A stretch of DNA of 64,000 bases, from NCBI GenBank assembly GCA_029204225.1, contig CM055108.1:16018722-16082721 (forward strand). Reading direction: 5' to 3'. Position 1 is the first letter of the stretch. Every line of letters begins with the position of its first letter. Shown here piece after piece: positions 1-9,539 of this stretch. Position numbers and translations under genes: made by a program. This stretch comes from Diphasiastrum complanatum (taxonomy: Eukaryota > Streptophyta > Lycopodiopsida > Lycopodiales > Lycopodiaceae). The notes under the pieces are model-generated. The model did not search any database. It worked only from the letters and a program-made list of their open reading frames with translations, and was not told where the DNA came from.

Positions 1-600
1 AGGGAGGACGGGAGGGAGGAGCAGATCCAGGGCGTAAATCAATGTGGTGGCTAACATCACGCAATGGTGGTAGTGTTGTGGGTTCTGAAAAGACATAAGC
101 ATACCGATGTAAGAGGTCAGATATCACCTGAGGAACAGTTGGTGGTGGTGAAATGGCGACTGAAGGAGCTGCTGTAGCACACTGTACACATAAGAGAGCT
201 GCACAATGAGCCTTAGGTAGGCTACGCATAAATTGTTTTCCACTGATCAGTTGATAATCTCCCTGGGAATCGATGCCAACAAGGGAGTGTGTAACTGAAT
301 CATGCACAAAAGTGAGTGTCTACCGTGTCATTCCAGTGTAACGGCACCAAGAGAAGCAAACCAATTAGCACCAAGAATAAGATCATAGCGCTCCATGGGA
401 ATAATATAAAGATCCGCCTGTCCAGAAAAATCCCCAATGCGGTATGCCAAGCCCTGGAACATCTGAGAGCTAGAGAAGGAATGAGAACTGGCAACCTCAA
501 CATTGAGAGGCTGTGGTGCAAGAATAGGTGAAGCACGGATCCGACTGGAGATGTAACTGCTGATAAAGGAATGTGTGCTGCTTGTATCCACTAAAGCAAT
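1..600 (-). pseudogene. gypsy aspartic protease and protease-RT linker (copy 1)
   Basis: Retropepsin-type protease of the Pol polyprotein. Conserved blocks are DTSSTHSFISSYIS, where the catalytic D-T/S-G has become DTSS (Gly to Ser; copy 2 has DTGTT), then QMFQGLAYRIGDFSG, YIIPMERYDLILGANWF and the flap region. A frame change near 330 leads into the linker to RT ([31 protein letters not shown]), which runs off the window start. The altered active-site glycine and the frame change indicate a dead copy. Confidence 0.85.
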
Positions 601-1856
601 TTATTCCCGTCCAGTAATGCGTATGCGTAACCGAATGGATCGAGGACCAGGACGCCAAGTCCAAGTAGCATAAGCAAGCTGGGCATGGCAAGTAGCTAGT
701 AGGAGGTCAGAAGAAGGCTCAGATACAGGATCAAGGTTGTTGGAGATATGGATATAGATATCAGAATCGTCAGTGTCAGTGCCCTCATGATAGAAAACAG
801 TAGTAGTAGTAAGAGGAGTTTGGCGACAATCACGAGCAAGGTGGTCTGGACTCTTACAACGGAAACAGAGACGTTTTTGCTGAATGTCGGCAAACTTTGC
901 GGAAGTGTAACGGCGGACAAAATCAAGGCGAGGAATAGGAGGTTGTGTGGTAGAAGGAACAATAGAGGGGGAAGGCAATGTAGGGGGTGGAGTAGAAACC
1001 AAGGGGGGATGAGGGCGGGAAAAACGGGAAAATGGTGTATCAGGGTACTTATGCTGTAGAGTACTAGCAAGAGACATAGCATCAGAAAGAGTATGGGGTC
1101 GAAAAGATGTGACATCATAGTGTAAGGCACCTCGAAGTCCTACAATGTAGCGTGAGATGAGCTCAGCAGGTTGTAAGTCTGAAAAGAGGTAAGATAGCTC
1201 TGTGAACTGATCTGTGTAGGAAGCCAGGTCGCTAGTATGAGTGAGATTACGAAAGAGATCACGTTGGTGACTCAGCCACTGAGGATCAATCATAGCATGG
1301 CGAAGGTCGCGGCAAAAAGATGGCCATAAATGCATCCCCTCTCATTTAGGATCAGAACGAAAAACCCGCCACCAAGTGGACCATCTAAATGTAAGGCGAC
1401 TAACTGGATCTTCTGAACATCAGTCTTAGGGTAGATCTGGAAATAAGTATCAAGCTTAGCAAACCAATTCTCTAGAAGATTCCCATCAGAGGAACCATAA
1501 TAGGTAGTAAGCTGTATCCGGTCGCGGAAATCACGAGCAAAGTGTGGCTCAGGACCTGTCGTACGTGAAAAGGGGTGAAATCCAGGAGGTGGAGGAGCCG
1601 GAATGGGAGGTCCACCAAAATGGCCATCGGGATAACTGGAGGATGACGATGTCCCAAGGATAGGCGTCATAGGAGCCTTGCTAGGACCATGGGGTTGTAG
1701 TGCGTCTCCTTGGTACTGAAATGAGGCAAGATTGGTCATGACAGTATCTAAACGTGAAGAGAGGCTAGAAATAGCAGCATCCATGGCCTGACGAATATGA
1801 TTAGTCAAGGCATCCTGGGAGTGTTCACTCGTGGTCGGAGAATGAGCTTCCAACAT
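601..1856 (-). pseudogene. gypsy gag (copy 1), frameshifted
   Basis: Capsid/nucleocapsid polyprotein of the chromovirus. The start at 1856 opens with a coiled N-terminus and a proline-rich linker. The capsid core (PHFARDFRDRIQLTTYYG, LENWFAKLDTYF) follows. Near 1370-1390 the frame shifts: one frame ends in nonsense, and the other resumes the conserved gag core (LWPSFCRDLRHAMIDPQWL). It continues through YTDQFTELSYLF to the CCHC zinc knuckle CFRCKSPDHLARDC at about 825-870. Copy 2 carries the same gag, which fixes the frame. What remains is a broken gag that cannot make one protein without frameshifting. Confidence 0.88.
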
Positions 1857-1963
1857 ACTGATAGAGGAACGAAACTAGAGCAAGAGCGAGAGACGTATGG
1901 AATCCAATGGACAAACTGAAGGAGAGGACATAAGTCGTCACAACAGGTACGCCATCAACTGGA

Positions 1964-2225
1964 GCCCTACTTATACCCAATAGGAAGCCCTAACAAGGGG
2001 TCCAAAGGATAAGAGTCAACTGGGAGGGAAAATAGTGCGCCCTCCAAGAGGGCCCCCCTCCAAGGTAATATCTCAATAAATGAATAATAGGGCCCAAGGC
2101 CAACCATAAAGTCTAAATGTCAGTAAACAGTAAAATAGAGGGCCCAAGGCCTGCTTATGCATAAAAGGTAACGGTAAAGTAGATGCGAATGGACGTGGCG
2201 AATGTAAATAGCCAAGTCCATAACT
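1964..2225 (-). repeat. Partial 5' LTR of gypsy copy 1 (U3 only)
   Basis: The reverse complement of this stretch aligns with the first two thirds of the copy 2 LTRs. It shares AGTTATGGACTTGGCT, the CATAAGCAGGCC box, the GGGCGCACTATTTTCCCTCC box and the GGGTATAAGTAGGG TATA box (here about 1966-1980). The remaining LTR up to the expected TAACT end is missing, and so is the TGGTATCAGAGC primer-binding site. This copy therefore lacks the signals needed for minus-strand priming. Confidence 0.75.
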
Positions 2226-2229
2226 TTTT

Positions 2230-3340
2230 ATGTCATCTCATTAAGGCTTTGTATAAACTTAAGCAAGCTCCAAGAGCTTGGTACTCAAGAATGGATGAGT
2301 ACCTACTTTCCCGTAGTTTCACAAAGAGTAAGACTGATTCCAACCTTTATATCTTGAATAAAGAAGGTGAAATCCTCTTATTAACACTCTATATTGATGA
2401 TATGATAATCACAGGAAATAATCCTAAACAAATCGTCAAAGTTAAGAGGACTTTATCTCAAGAATTTGAGATGAAGGACTTGGGACAAGTCCATTACTAA
2501 TTTGGTTTACAGGTGTGGAGGCTCCCACACTCACTCTTCCTCACACAAAGCAAATACATATACGACATGCTTGAGAAATTCAATCTTATGGACTGCAAAT
2601 CTGATGCAACTCCAGCAGAGATAAACCGTCCACATTAGATACAAATGAAGAAAAAGAAATTGACAAGACCTCGTGTAGGCAGCGGGTTGGTAGCCTCATA
2701 CATGGTACTATAACTAGGCCCGACATGCATATAGTGTCAACTTTGTTAGCCAACATATGGAGAATCCAAACAGGGCCACCTCAAGGCAGCCAAGACGATT
2801 CTTGGTTATCCAAGGCAACAGTCAATTATGGACTCTAATATGCCGAGAATGGCATGTTTAAATTGTTGGGCTATTGTGACATCGATTGGGCAAGTGATTC
2901 TACAAATCGAAGGTCAATTTGTGGATATGTTTTCTCACTTGGTTCAGCTGCGGTAAGTTGGCTTTGTAAGAAGCAGCCTACAGTAGCATTATCCTCTACC
3001 GAAGCTGAGTATAGAGCTGCAGGATTACCTGCTTGCGAATGTGTTTGGCTGTGCACCTTGTTGGAAGATTGTGGTTTGCATCAATCAAATCCAAGGCAGA
3101 TTTTTTGCGACAATCAAAGCTGCATCCAGCTTGTGAAAAATCCCATTTTCCATGCACCCACCAAGCATGTTGAAATACACTACAATTTCATTTGCGAGAA
3201 GGTTCTAGGGGGAGAGTTGGAGCTTATTTATTGCTCCATAGATGCCCAAGCTGCGGACATATTTACAAAAAGCTTATCAAGGGACAGATTTGAAAAATTT
3301 CGACATTGGCTTGGGATCAAAGAAAACAAATGTTTCTTTA
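2230..3340 (+). pseudogene. copia reverse transcriptase C-terminus and RNase H (element A)
   Basis: The RT palm region reads LKQAPRAWYSRMDEYLL, then LYIDDMIITGNN with the catalytic YIDD box, then FEMKDLGQVHY, where a stop interrupts. Further stops occur before RNase H. RNase H is open from about 2854: CDIDWASDSTNRRSICGYVF, ALSSTEAEYRAA, CDNQSCIQLVKNP, the HAPTKHVEIHYNF block and the ADIFTKSLSRDRF tail, all typical of copia RNase H. The reading frame runs past the PPT into the LTR, so the real terminus is uncertain. Several stops show it is not functional. Confidence 0.87.
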
Positions 3341-3346
3341 AGGGAG

Positions 3347-3846
3347 TGTTAGAAATACAAACCCGCACCTTTATACCAAGTTTCTATGGTCTAATGTCAA
3401 GTTTAATGTTAAACTTAGACCCTACCAATGTTTTATATCCGTTGGGACCTTTAATTTTGTATATTAATTCACCTTGTAAGTTCATGGGGCCCATTTTAAA
3501 AATGGCCTTTAGAGTCCATACGAGTTTGACATTTCACATTCACTCATATGAGGATTTACATTTCTTGGCTATTGAATTCCGTGGGCTGGGCTGTTGGTGT
3601 TTGGCTCTCCATTCTTGAGCCTTTACATAGATGATGTCCCATCTATTTGGATCTCTTCACGAGGAGAATTGTAGTGGGATTTGGGATTTATTTGTGCAAT
3701 ACAAGCTTTGAGTTTTCTCTCTCAATTTTAGCTTCCTCTTTCTCGAGGATTGTTGTTCTATGACTATTTTCCAGATTTGAAAGTGTTCTATGTTCTGGAT
3801 TGTTAGCATCTTAGATTCAGCCCAATAGCATTTGAAATCACCTACA
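3347..3846 (+). repeat. 3' LTR of copia element A
   Basis: Starts TGTTAGAAATAC directly after a purine tract and ends CACCTACA. Both ends match the reverse complement of the LTR of element B (19010-19488), which there is followed by a PBS. About 500 bp. The TG...CA ends are canonical. A target duplication cannot be checked because the 5' end of element A is not in view. Confidence 0.85.
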
Positions 3847-4288
3847 ACAACCAAGTATGTTTACGTTTTGATGTCGCGCAGTCATGAAGAAAGTGGTTGG
3901 AATCTCTCTGTTGTTTTTCTCCTAGGATTTTTGTCTCAAATTTCCATGACTTCTGAAGTGCTTTTAAATTTTGTGCTTGAAACTCTCTACAGACTACAAC
4001 AAGAAATTTTTTCAGGTCCAACCAACACCTTGTTTCCTATACTAATGTTATTGTTTCTGTCCATCAACAAAATTCCAAGAATATTAGCTCCTCTTTTTTT
4101 ATTTTGTCGTGACATTGATTTCGACATGACTTGATGTGCCCTTCGTTGTGAAGAACAAAAGTCCATGAGTTTCTTGGAGCTCAAATCTAGAATCAAATTG
4201 CTACAAACTGGGCCTAGCAACCGCAAAAGCTAGTTTTGTCCCTAATTCCTTTAGAGATTGTAGTGCGAGTTTCCTTATACAACACAAT
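3847..4288 (+). other. Non-coding spacer, nothing recognised
   Basis: Between the copia 3' LTR and the MITE there is AT-rich DNA with only short random ORFs. I see no protein family, RNA gene or repeat here. It may be intronic or intergenic host DNA upstream of the CPBP exon. Confidence 0.4.
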
Positions 4289-4296
4289 CCACCAAC

Positions 4297-4505
4297 CATA
4301 GTTGCATCGAACCGCGGTTTGAACCGCCCACCGCGGTTCGAACCATCAAACCGTTTGGAACCGATTCGAACCGAGAACATGTTCGAACCAGTTTGAATCG
4401 TTTTTGCCTCGAACCAAAAAAAAAAAACAGACAGTTCGAACCATTGGCCGATTCAAACCCAGCTAGACGGTTCGAACGGCGTATTTGAATCAGCTTGCAA
4501 CTATG
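4297..4505. mobile_element. hAT-type MITE with 8-bp TSD
   Basis: A 209-bp non-coding element with 10-bp terminal inverted repeats, CATAGTTGCA at the left and TGCAACTATG (as TTGCAACTATG) at the right. It is flanked by a perfect 8-bp direct repeat CCACCAAC (4289-4296 and 4506-4513). Eight-base target duplications and short TIRs beginning CA are the hallmark of hAT elements. The interior is dense in GGTTCGAACC/GAACCG palindromic motifs, like the subterminal transposase-binding repeats of hAT elements. No coding capacity, so it is non-autonomous. Confidence 0.85.
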
Positions 4506-4513
4506 CCACCAAC

Positions 4514-5659
4514 GACCTTGGTTCCTACCAAAAATGAGGTGAAAACTTCAAAATGAAGAAGTCATTTTGTATAGATTAGAGTCAAAATTTTAGAGTGGAA
4601 CTGAAGTGCCCTACTATAGGAGGAACAATGATCCAAGTAGATCCCAAGAAAGCACATTAAAAAACACAAAAAAGATGAGGTGCTAAAACATGAAGAAACT
4701 GGAAATTAAGCACATAACTGATACGATCTCTACATATTCAAATCAAGACTTTTTACATATCCAAGTCGAAATATGTAGAGCGCAACAATAGCGCTCTAGT
4801 GTAGGAAGACTAGCAATATGAGAATTTTCACAAAATTCCACCAGAACTTGAAATTGACAACAACTAAAACTAGCAAAAGATGATTTTTGGAGGCTGTTAA
4901 AACTGCCAAGACAATTTATTGTTATTGCCTAAGGTTATTGAGTTGAAGCTTTTTAGAATAGGAAGTTGGGTCCATTTTTAATCTCTCTACAACTTGCCCT
5001 TCCTAGAGGAAAGTCGCCCTTGGTTTTTGGCTTTCCAATTGTGACTCATGGTGATTGGTGTTTCATTATTAGAGAGCTGACGCAACTCATGTATTTATAT
5101 TTGAGCATCCCCTTGAGGGAGATAACACTTCAGGACATTGTACTCTCACTCTTTTATAATTATTATTGGTCTAATATTGAACCACCATGTCTTCTGTCTT
5201 CTCTCTTTGTTCTCTCCTCTCTAAGATAGTTGATCAGTATCTCAATAGAGCCCTTCTTTTCAAAATCACAAAGTTGTTACAGTTCCTTAAACACCTAGCA
5301 ACAAGGATTCTAGAAATGCAAACAGAATGAAAGTCTGACCATTGTAGAGAAAAGTAGAGCCAAAAGCAACTTGTTACTGACAAGTGCTCTGATACGAAGT
5401 TATGAACAAGATTAACAGTCAAAGCATGTCTCAACAAATGTAAACATCAACCTCATTATCATATAACAATCTCCAACTAAGATCACAATATGCTGGTTTG
5501 TATTTTCTCCTACAACGGAAATTGTTGTATGAGCGTCCTACAAAGAAAGAAATTGAAAACACCAATTATGGAATGCTTGTGAGTTATCCTACTTGTACTG
5601 TTCAGGAGACCACCTAGGGTTGGCTGCCTTGTGAGAGAGACCATGGCCCTAATAAATGA
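4514..5659 (+). other. Non-coding spacer with one possible LTR/PBS relic
   Basis: No convincing coding region. At 5386-5397 GCTCTGATACGA differs by one base from the complement of the initiator-tRNA PBS (GCTCTGATACCA). It is followed by AGTTATGAAC, which resembles a gypsy LTR edge, so a decayed minus-strand LTR may begin near 5398. The evidence is weak. Confidence 0.3.
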
Positions 5660-5663
5660 CCTT

Positions 5664-6036
5664 AGTTATGGACTTGGCTCATCACATTCGCCGCATCCAT
5701 TCTTTTATTGTTATTATGCATAAGCAGGCCTAAGGGCCCTTTTTATTCATATACTGGCGTTGGGCCCTATTTGGTTATATTTTTAGGACTTGGTCACATT
5801 GATTTGGAGTGGGGGTCCTCCTATTGGAAGGGCGCACTATTTTCCCTCCAAATCCTTTTCCCTCCCTTTTTTTGAATCCTCCATTTGATTCAGGGAGAGG
5901 GTATAAGTAGGGCAACATTGTATTCCTTTATTCAGTTTATTGATTGCTCCTCTTTTAGCCTCCTTAAGCATTCTCTTTCTGCTTTCTAGCTTAAGTCTTG
6001 CTTTCTAGCATAGCTAGTGAATCTTAGCTTGTAACT
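5664..6036 (+). repeat. 5' LTR of gypsy copy 2
   Basis: 373 bp from AGTTATGGACTTGGCT to AGCTTGTAACT. It is bounded outside by CCTT and inside by the PBS, and is closely similar to the 3' LTR. A TATA box TATAAGTA lies at 5902-5909, about 135 bp before the LTR end, and would drive element transcription. It carries a 16-18 bp segment (AGCTTAAGTCTTGCTTT region) missing from the 3' LTR. Confidence 0.92.
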
Positions 6037-6048
6037 TGGTATCAGAGC
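6037..6048 (+). promoter_or_regulatory. Primer-binding site, initiator tRNA-Met
   Basis: TGGTATCAGAGC, complementary to the 3' end of plant initiator tRNA-Met, follows the 5' LTR with no spacer. It marks the start of minus-strand DNA synthesis. Confidence 0.93.
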
Positions 6049-6052
6049 ACTT

Positions 6053-6785
6053 TCCTGCAGATTGGTGGAGGCCGTCCAGCGCCCTACCACCCATCAATTT
6101 CATCGATTTTTTCTTCGTCAACCTTCCTGCAGATTGGTGGAAGCTGTCCAGCGCCCTACCACCCATCACTTTCATCGATTTTTCTCCGTCAACCTTCCTG
6201 CAGATTGGTGGAGGCTGTCCAGCGCCCCACCACCCATCACTTTCATCGATTTTTCTCCGTCATTTTTGCAGATTGGTGGTGGCTGTCCAGCGCCCTACTG
6301 CCCATCACTTTCGACGATTTCTTCATCATTTTTTGCAGTTTTGGTGGAGGCTGTCCAGCGCCCTGCTAACCCATCACTTTCGTCGATTTTTTCGGCAGAT
6401 TTTCATTGTTTTTGCAGATTTGGTAGCTATTGCCCAACGTCCTACTACCTCATCATTTTCGACACTTTTCGTCACCGATTTGCTGTCCATTTTTGATATT
6501 GATTGGAGGCTGCCCAGCGCCCTACTACCATCTCATTTTTAGCGGTAACCCATCACTTTTGTCGATTTTTGGGCAGATTTTCATTGTTTTTGCAGATTTG
6601 GTAGCTATTGTCCAGCGCCCTACTACCATCTCATTTTCAGCGGTTCTTTTCATCGACTTGCTGTCCGTTTCGGCTATTGATTGGAGGCTGTTCAGCACCT
6701 TATTTCAGCACCTTTTTTCAGCCTATTCTTCAGCATATTGTGGATCTCGGTAGTTGCTGCCCAGTGCCCTATTATCTTCAGCTTT
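6053..6785 (+). repeat. Leader tandem repeats between PBS and gag
   Basis: About ten degenerate copies of a unit reading roughly GCAGATTGGTGGAGGCTGTCCAGCGCCCTACTACCCATCA plus a variable TTTCATCGATTTTT spacer. Period is near 68-72 bp at the 5' end and longer later. Short ORFs in all frames here are by-products of the repeat. The repeat fills most of the 1.08-kb leader upstream of gag. Its function is unknown; packaging or translational control is possible, and a length polymorphism would be expected. Confidence 0.85.
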
Positions 6786-7115
6786 TACCTACCGAGTGAA
6801 CGACGGATCAATACCCACCCAGGTATTGCTTGCGCCCTTTTTGCACTTCCTTTTGGCACCTACTTGCTGTCTTTTCTGCTCATATACTGCTCTTTCCAGC
6901 CCCCTATTCCTGTTCATATTTGTTGCCTCACACCCTCCTCTTTCCATTTTTCCATTTTGTTAGAAACCTTCTACTTTCTCAGCCCCTCATCTTCTGATTA
7001 TTATCCATCTTGATTGACTGTTTACGTGCCATTTTTGGTGATTTCGGAAGTTAGACTAAGTTGGGGTGACGACAAACGTCCTCTCCCTTAGGTTTTTGTC
7101 TCTTCCTTAGTCCCT

Positions 7116-8268
7116 ATGGCGACTTCTTCATCAGAATACCCTCCGCAGAGCTCTTTAGATGATCGTTTTACACATATTGATTCCCGCATGGATCATCTTG
7201 AGAGTCGTATTGATCGTATTCTTTCTAGCCTTGAGACTATCCTATCATGAGGGGATACCACCCCCCCCAGACATTCTTCATCGTCCTGGTAAAGCACCTT
7301 TATTTCCTATTTTGAGTTCGCGTGCTCCTGCTCCATCTCCATCTTCAGGAGGTGCTTTTGGTAGTACGTTTGGTCTCCCTTCATATAGTGCTAGTTCTTA
7401 TGGGTCTCCTTTCGGGTCTTCTGTACCACCACCTGGATTTCCCTCCGCACCACCATGATTTCCTTCTTCTACTTTTTCAGGTAATCCTAAGCCTCATTTT
7501 GCTCGTGATTTTTGTGATCGCATCCAGCTTACTACTTATTCTGGTTCATCTGATGGGAATATCTTGGAAAATTGGTTCTCTAAGTTAGAAACCTATTTTC
7601 TTATGTATCCCAAGACTGAAACCCAGAAAGTGCAGTTGGCTGCGGTACATTTAGATGGTCGAGCTCAGACTTGGTGGCGTGTCTATCGCTCTGAGCCTAC
7701 TCGTGAGGGATTAAATGCATGGCCTACTTTTCGGCATGATCTTCGTATGGCTATGACTGACCCACAGTGGTTGGTTCGCCAACGTGATTTGTTTCGTAGC
7801 CTTCGCCATACTAGTCATTTGACTGCTTATATTGATCAGTTTGCTGAGCTTTCTTACCTTTTTACTGATCTTCATCCTACAGAGCTTATTTCACGTTTTA
7901 TTGCTGGTCTTAGAGGCTCCTTACGATATGATGTTTCCTCTTTTCGGCCTCCTACTCTCTCAGATGCTATCTCCCTGGCTACTACCCTACAACATAAGTA
8001 TCCTGAGTTGTCCACTTCTTCTCGTTTTTCTCGGCCTCTTTCCACTGCTCCTCCTACTTTGGCTTCTTCTACTACTGTTCCCCCTCGCCCTGCCTTTGTT
8101 CGCCGTTATTCAGCCGCAGAGTTCGCTGAGATTCAGCAGAAGCGCCTCTGTTATCGCTGTAAGAGTCCAGATCATCTCGCCCGTGATTGCCGACAGTCTC
8201 CTGGTCCTCCTACCGCTGTTTTTTACCATGAGGTTCTTACTCCTGATGATTCTGATGTTTATATCTAG
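7116..8268 (+). pseudogene. gypsy gag (copy 2), interrupted
   Basis: Starts MATSSSEYPPQSSLDDRF, then a short coiled stretch. It hits a stop about 44 codons in and shifts frame near 7250 beside a C-run. The second frame carries a serine/proline-rich linker, a stop at 7456-7458, and then the capsid core (LENWFSKLETYFLMYPKTE, AQTWWRVYRSEP, YIDQFAELSYLFTDL). The CCHC knuckle CYRCKSPDHLARDC ends it near 8150-8195. Its end is an in-frame TAG in VYI*, where related sequence continues, so the mature gag-pro region is cut by at least three lesions. Confidence 0.9.
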
Positions 8269-8790
8269 ATTCTTGATACTCCTGACCCACATTCTGTTGA
8301 TGAGTCGGCTAACCCACTTCCTGATGATCCTGCTTCTGCCGCTTGCCATGCGCATCTTGCTTATGCTCTTGGGCTGGGCGTCCTGGTCTTCGTTCTATTC
8401 AGTTACGTGTTCGCATTTTGGGACGAGAGTATATTGCTTTGGTGGATACGGGCACTACACACTCATTTATTAGCAGTTACATTTCCACCAGGATTCGTGC
8501 TACACCTATTTCTGCTACACAGTCTCTCAGTGTCGAGGTTGCTAGCTCACATACTTTTATGAGCTCTCAGATGTTTCAGGGCTTGGACTATAGCATTGGT
8601 GACTTCTCTGGATAGGCAGATTTCTATATTATTCCTCCGGAGCGCTATGACATTATTCTTGGTGCAGATTGGTTTTCATCCCTTGGTATTGTTGCTGTGG
8701 ATCTTTCTCAGCAGACATTGTCTTTTACACATGCTGGTCGGCATCATTTACTTTCTGGTATTGATTCCCAGGGTGACTATTAGTTGGTTA
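8269..8790 (+). pseudogene. gypsy aspartic protease (copy 2)
   Basis: Retropepsin with an intact active site IALVDTGTTHSFISSYIS and the downstream hydrophobic IILGADWF block. One stop separates GDFSG from ADFYIIPPERYD and another follows SQGDY. A frameshift near 8370 separates it from gag. It would release Gag and Pol parts by cleavage. This copy keeps the catalytic triad but not an open frame. Confidence 0.85.
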
Positions 8791-9520
8791 CTGGGAAGCA
8801 GTTTATGCATAGCTTGCCAAAGGCTCAGGGTGCAACTCTTTTTATCATTCAGAGTACATCAATTGCTGCTCCTCTTGCTTCATCCATGGGTCCTCTTCCT
8901 CAGGTGATTTCTGACTTATTGCATCGGTATTCTGTGGTCTTTTTAGAACCTACGTCTCTGCCATCATTACAAGATGTCACCCACCATATTGAGCTTATTC
9001 CTGGTGCTATCCCACCCTCTTGTGCTCCATATCGTATGTCTAAAGATGAACGTGATGAGGTCCAGCTCCAAGTTGCTTCCCTTTTACGTCAGGGCCTCAT
9101 TGTTCCTAGCCATAGTCCTTTTGGTGCTCCTGTCCTCCTTGTTGCCAAAAAAGATGGAACCAAACGCCTTTGCATTGACTATCGTGCTTTGAACAAGCTG
9201 ACTATCCGTAATCAGTATCCTATACCTCACATGGATGACCTTTTTGATCAGCTTGGCACTTCTTCCATCTTTTCCAAAATTGACCTACGTTCTGGATACT
9301 ACCAAATTAGGATGCGTCCTTCTGATGAGCATAAGACTGCATTTCGTACTCATTTGGGTTTGTATGAATTTCGTGTTCTTCCATTTGGTGTTTAGAATGG
9401 TCCACCGACATTTCAAAATGCTATGAATAATATTTTACGTCCTCTTTTAGGTGTCTGTGTCTTAGTTTATTTTGATGACATTCTTGTTTTGAGTACTTCT
9501 TTGTCTGATCATCAGTCTCT
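8784..9520 (+). pseudogene. gypsy reverse transcriptase, C-terminally deleted (copy 2)
   Basis: RT fingers and palm are present: [87 protein letters not shown], a stop (TAG for the usual Q/T codon), then PPTFQNAMN and the catalytic [10 protein letters not shown]. Just after SLSDHQSL the sequence runs into a 13-T stretch. The thumb, connection and most of RNase H are missing, and coding resumes only at the very end of RNase H (about 9540-9650). Confidence 0.9.
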
Positions 9521-9539
9521 CCTTTTTTTTTTTCTCACA

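Larger units (their letters stand above)
1..2225 (-). mobile_element. Ty3/gypsy chromovirus copy 1, 5' part, cut by window edge
   Basis: Reading on the minus strand from 2225, this holds a partial LTR, gag, an aspartic protease and the protease-RT linker, then leaves the window at base 1. Its proteins and LTR match the full-length element at 5664-11730 segment by segment, so both belong to one family. The LTR outer edge ends in CATAACT (2219-2225 on plus), the complement of the AGTTATG start of copy 2. Beyond 2225 the sequence continues directly as a copia RT (CHLIKAL), so this element is inserted inside a copia element. The R/U5 part and PBS expected near 1930-1965 are absent: the LTR stops just past its TATA box and gag leader follows. 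Confidence 0.9.
2226..3846 (+). mobile_element. Ty1/copia element A, 3' half
   Basis: Contains the C-terminal half of reverse transcriptase, RNase H, a polypurine tract (AAGGGAG just before 3347) and a 500-bp 3' LTR. The 5' half is not visible because gypsy copy 1 splits the RT at the residues CRLIKAL. The same family occurs at 16870-19488 (minus, 5' half) and 22010-23085 (plus, internally deleted), giving three differently truncated copies within 23 kb. Confidence 0.88.

Noticed and set aside
5386-5397. tRNA gene suggested by GCTCTGATAC-type sequence here and at other PBS sites
   Set aside because: Only the 12-base complement of a tRNA 3' end is present; no cloverleaf or internal promoter boxes.
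6036-6800. Overlapping ORFs of 60-170 codons in all frames as possible proteins
   Set aside because: They are translations of the leader tandem repeat in different frames, with no start context or family match.
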